A program made the position numbers and the translations under genes. Under the pieces are notes generated by a model. It was not told the DNA's origin. It saw only the letters and a program-made list of their open reading frames with translations, and searched no databases. Positions 1-4,867 of a stretch of 6,452 nucleotides of DNA are shown piece by piece (the first letter of the stretch is position 1; every line of letters starts with the position of its first letter). The stretch spans positions 1 through 6,452 of the forward strand of contig JAKAHI010000081.1 in assembly GCA_021815065.1 (NCBI GenBank), given 5' to 3'. The DNA is from a bacterium. GTDB taxonomy: Bacteria; JAMCPX01.

Positions 1-207
1 CGCGAATTCTCTTTAACAAAGGTAACGGTAAAACCCGATATAGTCCATGTAAAGATCTTAAAACAAAATCAGGGGAGCTATAAGTTAGATTTGACTTTAA
101 AACGGATAAAGACCGCGGGTATCATTCAAGGCAGCATAACCGTCCTGACGTCAATGAAAACAATGCCGGTTGTCATTATCCCGTTTCAAGGAACTATCGA
201 GCCCTAA
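1..207 (+). CDS. C-terminal end of an uncharacterised protein, DUF1573-like Ig fold (partial)
   Basis: Frame 1 is open from the window edge to a TAA at 205-207, giving the last 68 residues of a protein whose start lies upstream. The residues alternate in a beta-strand pattern. They end in a block reading G-x-I-x-V-L-T, then a spacer, then P-V-V-I-I-P-F-x-G-T-I. That ending (a strand, a turn, then 'ipv.G.i') resembles the last two strands of DUF1573-type and related Ig-like domains, which are usually exported or periplasmic. No signal peptide can be judged because the N-terminus is missing. The next gene has its own promoter, so this gene probably belongs to a separate upstream unit, although no terminator is visible after it. 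That it is coding is fairly sure; the family is a guess from strand pattern. Confidence 0.6.
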   Translation, partial: REFSLTKVTVKPDIVHVKILKQNQGSYKLDLTLKRIKTAGIIQGSITVLTSMKTMPVVIIPFQGTIEP

Positions 208-226
208 CCTATGACAAAAAAAACAG

Positions 227-255
227 TTGACTTTTTGAAATGTATATTGTATACA
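227..255 (+). promoter_or_regulatory. sigma70-type promoter for the gntR-led block
   Basis: A -35 box TTGACT (227-232) and a -10 box TATACA (250-255) are separated by exactly 17 bases, with an A-rich run (214-223) just upstream. Transcription would be expected to begin near 261-263, only two to four bases before the ATG at 265, so the message would have almost no leader. The -10 box is the right arm of an inverted repeat, so a bound repressor would block polymerase. This is a motif match only; the start site is inferred. Confidence 0.6.
241..255. promoter_or_regulatory. probable GntR (FadR/VanR-class) operator
   Basis: A perfect inverted repeat TGTATA-TTG-TATACA spans 241-255, and its right part contains the tight palindrome TGTATACA (248-255). 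FadR-subfamily GntR proteins are known to bind short palindromes with a GT...AC core, often TTGTATACAA-like. The site overlaps the -10 box and lies ten bases before the regulator's own start codon, so negative autoregulation is the simplest reading. I noticed no second copy of the full site in this window. Confidence 0.65.
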
Positions 256-264
256 TAAAACATT

Positions 265-939
265 ATGGGACTAAGACAAATTGATCTTCAAAAGAAACAA
301 ACGCTGAGGGAACAAATAGCGGATGCCATAAGGGACGCTATCATAAAGGGTATTCTTCAGCCCGAAGAACGTGTGGCAGAAGCAGAAATGGCCAACAAGT
401 TCAACATCAGCAGGACGCCTATCAGAGAGGCAATACGGCAGCTTGAGACAGAAGGGTTCATAAAGGTACAGGCTCACCGGGGAGCTTATGTCGCTCCGAT
501 CACAGAAAAGGATATACGGGATTTTTACGAGATCAAAAGCATCCTTGAAGGATATGCTGCGAAGCTTGCATGCAGCAGGATGAGCGAAGACGACATAAAA
601 AAAATGGAAGATCTCAACAACAAGCTCGAAGATGCGCATAAAAAGGGCGAATGGCGGATAGCGTTCAAGCTGCACAATGATTTCCACGATAAATTCCTGC
701 GCAGCTGCGGCAACGAGAAACTGTATCAATTGCTCCAGTCGCTGACCCAGCAATTCCAGAGATTCAGAATAGCCCTGACGATGAGCGGCAAGATCGAAGG
801 TTCTATAAGCCAGCACCGGGAGATAGTAAATGCATTCCGCAAACGCAATGCAGACCTTGTAGAAAAGCTCGTCAAAGAGAACGCAACCTATGGGAGTGAA
901 ACACTTGTCTCTGAAATTCTGAGACACGGACAGGTATAG
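265..939 (+). CDS. GntR-family transcriptional regulator, FadR subfamily with FCD domain
   Basis: This 224-residue protein has the usual length and order for the FadR/FCD branch of GntR. A winged helix-turn-helix covers about residues 8-80 (LREQIADAIRDAI, then SRTPIREAIRQLETEG at 49-64, then the wing HRGAYVAP). An all-helical FCD effector domain follows at about 85-218. Such proteins bind palindromic DNA as dimers and release it on binding a small organic acid or similar ligand. The metal-site positions appear as H137, H141, H184 and N206, where the common pattern is D, H, H, H; the first and last are therefore changed. The ATG at 265 keeps the conserved N-terminal helix intact but has no Shine-Dalgarno sequence. 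A matching operator sits in its promoter, and the HNH gene starts one base after its stop, so it probably regulates itself and the block behind it. The ligand cannot be told. Confidence 0.93.
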   Translation: MGLRQIDLQKKQTLREQIADAIRDAIIKGILQPEERVAEAEMANKFNISRTPIREAIRQLETEGFIKVQAHRGAYVAPITEKDIRDFYEIKSILEGYAAKLACSRMSEDDIKKMEDLNNKLEDAHKKGEWRIAFKLHNDFHDKFLRSCGNEKLYQLLQSLTQQFQRFRIALTMSGKIEGSISQHREIVNAFRKRNADLVEKLVKENATYGSETLVSEILRHGQV

Positions 940-940
940 C

Positions 941-1543
941 ATGGGCGTTTTGTCCACAGAGGTTTTAGTTCTCAACAAATCATACCTTCCGGTTCATGTA
1001 ACAACGGTAAAAAGGGCGTTTACCCTTCTCTACGAAGGCATTGCCAAGGTTGTGGATAAACAGTTTACCATTTATGACTTCACAAACTGGGCGGAATTAA
1101 AAGCAGAATACGATGACGATGTTATCGGTATTGTGCAAAGAGTGATCAAGGTACCGAGGGTTATCGTGCTTGTTGCTTATGACCGCATACCGAAGAAGCA
1201 CGTACGGTTCTCAAGGCTCAACATATTTTCCCGGGACAAAAACACCTGTCAGTATTGCGGAGAATCATTTTCGAGAACGGAGCTTAATATCGACCACATT
1301 ATACCGCGCTCAGTCGGGGGTTTAAGCACATGGGACAACGTTGTCTGCAGTTGTTTTGAATGCAATAAAAAGAAAGGCGGGCGTACGCCTGAACAGGCAG
1401 GTATGAAATTAATCAGGAAGCCACGAAAACCCGAATGGACACCCTATGCGGCATTTAATTTCAAACATATCCTTTACAAAGAATGGGCGCCATTTTTGAA
1501 TATCGTGGATGCGTCATACTGGAATGTCGAGCTCGAAAAGTAA
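941..1543 (+). CDS. HNH endonuclease-family protein
   Basis: The 200-residue product carries a complete HNH (beta-beta-alpha metal) motif at about 98-146. It has a zinc-type pair C103-x2-C106 (CQYCG), the catalytic-type D118-H119 in DHIIPRSVGG, N133 in WDNVV, and a second pair C138-x2-C141 followed by N142. The N-terminal 95 residues (VLVLNKSYLPVHV, RAFTLLYEGIAKVV, VPRVIVL) match from memory a widespread chromosomal HNH family of about 165-200 residues. That family keeps this N-terminal domain and is not tied to introns or restriction systems; its cellular role is not well defined. The start at 941 follows the gntR stop by one base, with a weak GGACAGG at 928-934, so translational coupling is likely. 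All nuclease residues look intact, so activity on DNA is expected but unproven. Confidence 0.9.
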   Translation: MGVLSTEVLVLNKSYLPVHVTTVKRAFTLLYEGIAKVVDKQFTIYDFTNWAELKAEYDDDVIGIVQRVIKVPRVIVLVAYDRIPKKHVRFSRLNIFSRDKNTCQYCGESFSRTELNIDHIIPRSVGGLSTWDNVVCSCFECNKKKGGRTPEQAGMKLIRKPRKPEWTPYAAFNFKHILYKEWAPFLNIVDASYWNVELEK

Positions 1544-1552
1544 TTATTATAT

Positions 1553-2449
1553 ATGGTAAAAATAGGGCTCGCCCTCGGCGGGGGCGGAGCACGGGGTCTT
1601 GCACATATCGGGGTGATAAAACAGCTCCACAAATCCGGCATTAAATTCCATTGTATAGCCGGAACAAGTGCCGGTGCCATCGTAGGGGCCATCTATGCGA
1701 GTTCCCGGGACCCGGACATCATAGAGGAAAAACTCCTGATCATGCTCAGAAGCAAAGAGTTCAGGAGCATAAAGCTGGATTACATACGGGGGAAAAAGGC
1801 CGAGAAGGACAGCGTTTTTGAGTCTGTGCGAAGACATTTTTTTACCGGTATGTTTTTTGCCTCTTCCATAACACGGCTTTCTTTTGTAAAAGATCCTACC
1901 TACAGAAGCCTTATCAATATGCTCATAGACGACGTTCTCATAGAGACCTTGCCCATCAAATTTTCCGCAATAGCCGTGGACATTTTAAACGGTATGGTTC
2001 TGAAGATCGAGAAAGGGGCATTGCGGGAAGCAATCATGGCAAGTTCTGCCATACCCGGCGTACTCCCTGCCGTACAAAAGGACAACATGTTGCTTGTAGA
2101 CGGCAGCTTTATCGATACTGTGCCTGTCCGGCACGCACGGCAACTTGGGGCCGATATTGTTATAGCCGTCGATGTCTCCTCTCCCCTCGATATTATAAAA
2201 ACACCGTCAAGGGGGATAGACCTCATATGGCGATCAAACGCCATTTTGCGTCATATCGCAAAGGAAGAACAATTGCGGGATGCTGACATCGTCATACGGC
2301 CTTCGCTTGACGGGCTTGAATGGACGGATTTCGGCAGGTATTCTGACATGATAAAGCAGGGTTTTCATGCAGCAGAGTTGCAAATTAACAAATTGAGTGG
2401 TTTAATCGACGTAAAAGAACAAAGGGGGCTTTATGCCGCTAATAGGTAA
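1553..2449 (+). CDS. Patatin-like phospholipase / NTE-RssA-type serine hydrolase
   Basis: This 298-residue protein shows all patatin blocks in order: the glycine-rich oxyanion loop GGGGARG (9-15), the nucleophile elbow GTSAG with S39, the block ASSAIPGVLPAV (163-174), and the dyad aspartate D183 in DGS. The family hydrolyses acyl esters of phospholipids or other lipids with a Ser-Asp dyad. The size and the start at the very edge of the glycine loop match bacterial RssA/YlbK-like members, which have no signal peptide and act in the cytoplasm or at the inner membrane. A hydrophobic stretch at about 96-112 (with FFTGMFFASS) may help membrane contact. DGS replaces the more usual DGG or DGA. The start has no clear ribosome-binding site; it lies nine bases after the HNH stop and probably depends on coupling. 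The 3' end overlaps the next gene by 17 bases. Confidence 0.93.
   Translation: MVKIGLALGGGGARGLAHIGVIKQLHKSGIKFHCIAGTSAGAIVGAIYASSRDPDIIEEKLLIMLRSKEFRSIKLDYIRGKKAEKDSVFESVRRHFFTGMFFASSITRLSFVKDPTYRSLINMLIDDVLIETLPIKFSAIAVDILNGMVLKIEKGALREAIMASSAIPGVLPAVQKDNMLLVDGSFIDTVPVRHARQLGADIVIAVDVSSPLDIIKTPSRGIDLIWRSNAILRHIAKEEQLRDADIVIRPSLDGLEWTDFGRYSDMIKQGFHAAELQINKLSGLIDVKEQRGLYAANR
2421..2428 (+). promoter_or_regulatory. Ribosome-binding site of the 92-aa gene
   Basis: AAAGGGGG ends four bases before the ATG at 2433 and lies inside the end of the patatin gene. It decides this start and supports the overlapping gene arrangement. Confidence 0.6.
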
Positions 2450-2711
2450 CGAGGTTGAAGCGAAAAGGCTTGCGAGAGCAATTGCCTCTGACCTTGCCCT
2501 GTACAATCAGGAAAAAGTAAAACAGGGCATAGAAAACGATAATTTTTATGAAGTCATGAAGGATGAAATAGGAGAAGGGAAAGAACTTTTCTTGAGCAGG
2601 TTGTCACCGGAATTCAAGCAAAACAAATCGGTAGTGCAACTCTATGAAAGAGCAATCGCGGATGTTATCATAAAGCTGGCAGGCCAAAGGATAAAATCCA
2701 AAATCTGGTAA
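2433..2711 (+). CDS. Small conserved-looking protein of unknown function (92 aa)
   Basis: I cannot assign a function. The product is short, highly charged and apparently all helical, with no cysteine, signal peptide or membrane segment. Its N-terminal part (KRLARAIASDLALYN, residues 11-25) resembles, from memory, a segment found in deltaproteobacterial proteins, often downstream of a zinc ribbon. Here the zinc ribbon is absent, so this would be a free-standing version. That it is a real gene is supported by a strong AAAGGGGG ribosome-binding site (2421-2428) four bases before the ATG, by the 17-base overlap with the patatin gene, and by a pseudouridine synthase gene beginning one base after its stop. 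It could be a small partner of either neighbour, but nothing in the sequence shows which. Confidence 0.8.
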   Translation: MPLIGNEVEAKRLARAIASDLALYNQEKVKQGIENDNFYEVMKDEIGEGKELFLSRLSPEFKQNKSVVQLYERAIADVIIKLAGQRIKSKIW

Positions 2712-2712
2712 T

Positions 2713-3672
2713 ATGGATCAGGTACAAAATCAACTTTTCCCTTTTGCAGAGGATAAAGGGAAAAGGCTTGATGTTTTTTTGACAAACAGCCTCCGGGCGA
2801 TCTCGAGGGAAAGGGCAAAGGCACTGATATCCGCGGGAAAGATCTCCATAAACGGCGTTATCATTCAAAAACCGGATCACAAATTAAAAGGCGGAGAGAG
2901 CATACAGATTGGGACGCTGAATAACGAAACACCGGTTTTATCGCCGCCCCCTGAATTCATTCCCTTGCCTGTGCTTTACGAAGATGACCATATCATGATC
3001 GTGAATAAACCCGCGGGTGTATCGACACACCCTACCCCCGTTGCCCTTCACAATTCCGTCCTCAACGGGCTGCTCTCTATGAACAAGCCACTCTCCGATA
3101 TGGGCGACCCCATGCGACGGGGTATTGTCCACCGGCTCGACAAACAGACGTGCGGATTACTGATTATAGCCAAGAACAATGAGTCCCATATAAACCTTTT
3201 AAAAATGTTTAAACAAAGGACTATCCACAAAACCTATATTGCCGTCACGTATAATGTAATGAAGGAACAAACCGGCATTATAGATACCTTCATAGGCCGG
3301 CATCCCGTCGATAGAAAAAAAATGACGACCAAAACAATGAGGGGAAGGAGAGCTGTCACCTCATTCCGCGTTCTGAAAATGTTCGACGATGCTACGGTTG
3401 TAGAACTATCGCCCCGGACCGGGAGAACACACCAGCTGAGAACACAGTTGAGCGACAAAGGGTTTCCTATCATAAACGACACGCTCTATTCAAAGAAAAA
3501 ACCCAGGTTCCGCAGCCTTCAATTGCAGAAAATGGTATTACTGCTTGACGGTATTGCATTGTTTGCTTATGCACTAAGCTTTATGCATCCGATCTTTGGC
3601 ACGCAACTGTCTTTCTCCGCACCTTTCCCGTTATGGCTGAAGGAGGTATTGAAAGAAGATGAGCTATCTTAA
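2713..3672 (+). CDS. RluA/RluD-family pseudouridine synthase with S4 domain
   Basis: The enzyme class converts specific uridines to pseudouridine in 23S rRNA or tRNA. Of 319 residues, about 17-66 form an S4 RNA-binding domain (KRLDVFL, SRERAKALISAGKISING). The catalytic domain follows, with YEDDHIMIVNKPAGVSTHP (89-107), the catalytic loop HRLDKQTCG with D143, the conserved tyrosine region HKTYIAV (172-178) and RTGRTHQLR (236-243+). The length and S4 domain fit RluD/RluC rather than the shorter RluA. Several normally conserved positions differ: DTSG-type is QTCG, the usual R-x-H-L after THQIR is RTQL, and the GDPLY-like motif is NDTLY. It is therefore probably an active but divergent member, and the target uridine cannot be named. 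The start is one base after the previous stop with no good ribosome-binding site, and the end overlaps pgeF by 14 bases. Confidence 0.92.
   Translation: MDQVQNQLFPFAEDKGKRLDVFLTNSLRAISRERAKALISAGKISINGVIIQKPDHKLKGGESIQIGTLNNETPVLSPPPEFIPLPVLYEDDHIMIVNKPAGVSTHPTPVALHNSVLNGLLSMNKPLSDMGDPMRRGIVHRLDKQTCGLLIIAKNNESHINLLKMFKQRTIHKTYIAVTYNVMKEQTGIIDTFIGRHPVDRKKMTTKTMRGRRAVTSFRVLKMFDDATVVELSPRTGRTHQLRTQLSDKGFPIINDTLYSKKKPRFRSLQLQKMVLLLDGIALFAYALSFMHPIFGTQLSFSAPFPLWLKEVLKEDELS
3640..3647 (+). promoter_or_regulatory. Strong Shine-Dalgarno for pgeF
   Basis: AAGGAGGT is a full match to the 16S anti-Shine-Dalgarno. It ends 11 bases before the ATG at 3659, a rather long spacing. It lies inside the end of the pseudouridine synthase gene and fixes the unusually short pgeF start. 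Confidence 0.7.
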
Positions 3673-4303
3673 GGACGGCAATCTTGAACAGTTTTCCTCA
3701 ATCGAGCATGGTTTTGGAACAGCAAGTTCCCTGTGGCCGGAAGATATAATCCTCATGTCTCAGAAACACACGAACCATGTGATAATAATCGAAGACGGTA
3801 ATGGGGCATACATCCCGGTTGCCGATGCCCTGTTAACAAGCATACCGGCAAAGCGTCTGGGCGTTAAGACAGCGGATTGTCTTCCAATCCTGCTGTATAA
3901 TCCCCGGGTAAAGGTAGCGGGTGCGATCCATGCGGGCTGGCGGGGACTGGCAAACGCGATCATTCTGAACACCATCGATAAACTGCGGACATTTTACAAT
4001 GCCTCGCCGGAGAACACGTATTTTTCCATAGGACCGGGTATTTGTAAAAACTGCTATGAAGTCGGCACAGAGGTTATCGACCGTATCAATTCCGTGATCG
4101 AGGTAAACGGTGCATTCAGGCAAACGGCGCAACATGCGGGCATGCTCGACACGCGGGCAATAGCAGAAAGGCAGATTCTGAGCGCGGGTGTTCCGCAGTC
4201 AAACATATCCCACGTTAATTTCTGTACGAGGTGCTCTCCGGGTTTCCATTCACACAGGGCAGGCAGTAAGGAACGGCAGGTGTCTTTTATCGGGATACGG
4301 TAA
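3659..4303 (+). CDS. pgeF: PgeF/YfiH-type multicopper-oxidase-fold protein (purine nucleoside phosphorylase / peptidoglycan editing factor)
   Basis: Members of this family (YfiH, YlmD, LACC1/FAMIN) are known to act on purine nucleosides, with phosphorylase and adenosine deaminase activity. In E. coli the protein is linked to correct peptidoglycan composition. The zinc-site residues are visible as H37 (QKHTNHV), C74 (TADCLPILL) and H91 (HAGWRGL). GPGICKNCYEVG (125-136) and FCTRCSPGFHSHRAGSKERQ (188-207) are the usual C-terminal blocks. At 214 residues it is shorter than the common 240-260. Only 15 residues separate HGF (17-19) from Q35, where most members have a longer stretch with a GGxS / SLNLG / NR pattern. 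The reading frame before 3659 offers no better start, and the strong Shine-Dalgarno supports this one. The gene overlaps the pseudouridine synthase gene, a common pairing in bacteria. Confidence 0.92.
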   Translation: MSYLKDGNLEQFSSIEHGFGTASSLWPEDIILMSQKHTNHVIIIEDGNGAYIPVADALLTSIPAKRLGVKTADCLPILLYNPRVKVAGAIHAGWRGLANAIILNTIDKLRTFYNASPENTYFSIGPGICKNCYEVGTEVIDRINSVIEVNGAFRQTAQHAGMLDTRAIAERQILSAGVPQSNISHVNFCTRCSPGFHSHRAGSKERQVSFIGIR

Positions 4304-4343
4304 CCCGGACTATGCAGGGGAATTTATAGCATTCATGACGGTA

Positions 4344-4372
4344 TTTACATTGTCTCTGAAAGACACTATATT
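4344..4372 (+). promoter_or_regulatory. sigma70-type promoter for the membrane protein-radical SAM-ubiD block
   Basis: TTTACA (4344-4349) and TATATT (4367-4372) each differ from consensus by one base and are spaced by exactly 17 bases. Transcription would start near 4378-4380, essentially on the ATG at 4379. The 75-base gap 4304-4378 shows no hairpin followed by a T run, so read-through from pgeF also seems possible. This is a motif match only. Confidence 0.6.
4351..4365. promoter_or_regulatory. Inverted repeat in promoter spacer, possible operator
   Basis: TGTCT and AGACA form a perfect 5-base inverted repeat around a 5-base centre (CTGAA), filling almost the whole spacer between the -35 and -10 boxes. 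The position would suit a repressor or a spacer-binding activator, but arms this short can arise by chance. It does not resemble the TGTATA operator upstream. Confidence 0.25.
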
Positions 4373-4378
4373 AAAAAA

Positions 4379-4867
4379 ATGGAAAATGCCTTGAAAAAGG
4401 GAAGATACAATGTACTGGCACTCCTTTGCATAGCAATAGGCGGATTGCTGATCCTTGAAAATTATGGATACATAAAGGGAGTGTACAACCTCTGGCCTGT
4501 ATTCCCCCTGATTTTAGGTATAGGGTTTTACCTGCTCTACAGGGACAGGGGCAAAAAGGATTTGCTTTTGCTTGCGATTGGTATATATTTGATACAGTTC
4601 AGCGTACTCGCATTCTACGAGAATTATACATCATGGACGAATATGATTTATCTGTGGCCGTTTTTTGTAGGCTTTCTCGGGGTATCGTTTCTATCCATAT
4701 ATGTGAGCACGGGAAAAGGAATTATATTTTTTCATCTGGCTGTGCTGCTTATCGGCTTATGCGTAGTATTTTTCCTGATATTCTCCGTTGATTACCGGCT
4801 ATGGCCGATTTCGTTGATATTGTTCGGAATAAGTATATTGTTAATAAAGGAGTTTAACAAATCATGA
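4379..4867 (+). CDS. Six-helix membrane protein of three repeated LWP hairpins (DUF5668/LiaF-N-like)
   Basis: The 162-residue product is almost wholly hydrophobic, with six predicted helices at about 11-28, 38-54, 61-80, 91-108, 113-136 and 141-156. They form three similar hairpins, each with the second helix opening on LWP (38-40, 92-94, 141-143) followed some six residues later by a glycine and an aliphatic run (for example LWPVFPLILGIGFYLLY). This 'LWP...lilG' hairpin is typical of DUF5668 and of the N-terminal membrane part of LiaF/LiaI-type proteins, which are linked to envelope stress in Firmicutes. No LiaF C-terminal domain is present, so no stress role is claimed. The ATG at 4379 has no Shine-Dalgarno and lies at the predicted transcription start. 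The stop overlaps the radical SAM start (ATGA), so the two are probably made together at the inner membrane. Confidence 0.85.
   Translation: MENALKKGRYNVLALLCIAIGGLLILENYGYIKGVYNLWPVFPLILGIGFYLLYRDRGKKDLLLLAIGIYLIQFSVLAFYENYTSWTNMIYLWPFFVGFLGVSFLSIYVSTGKGIIFFHLAVLLIGLCVVFFLIFSVDYRLWPISLILFGISILLIKEFNKS
4846..4852 (+). promoter_or_regulatory. Ribosome-binding site of the radical SAM gene
   Basis: AAAGGAG ends 11 bases before the ATG at 4864 and lies inside the end of the membrane-protein gene. It supports the start that gives the 4-base ATGA overlap. Confidence 0.55.

Noticed and set aside
271..978. Long open frame on the - strand (235 codons) opposite the gntR gene
   Set aside because: It mirrors a clear GntR/FCD protein on the other strand, shows no recognisable motif and has no ribosome-binding site; it is a shadow frame.
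941..1543. HNH protein as a homing or intron-encoded endonuclease
   Set aside because: It has the N-terminal domain of the chromosomal family, sits flush in an operon, and no intron, intein or inserted host gene is visible.
1553..2449. Patatin as a CBASS-type phage-defence effector
   Set aside because: No CD-NTase, sensor or ancillary genes are nearby, and the sequence looks like RssA-type housekeeping patatins.
4304..4378. Intrinsic terminator after pgeF
   Set aside because: The only inverted repeat (4351-4365) has AT-balanced 5-base arms and no following T run; it lies within a promoter.
4188..4394. 68-codon + strand frame spanning the end of pgeF and the promoter gap
   Set aside because: It runs out of frame through the conserved pgeF C-terminus and into the next gene, with no ribosome-binding site or recognisable product.
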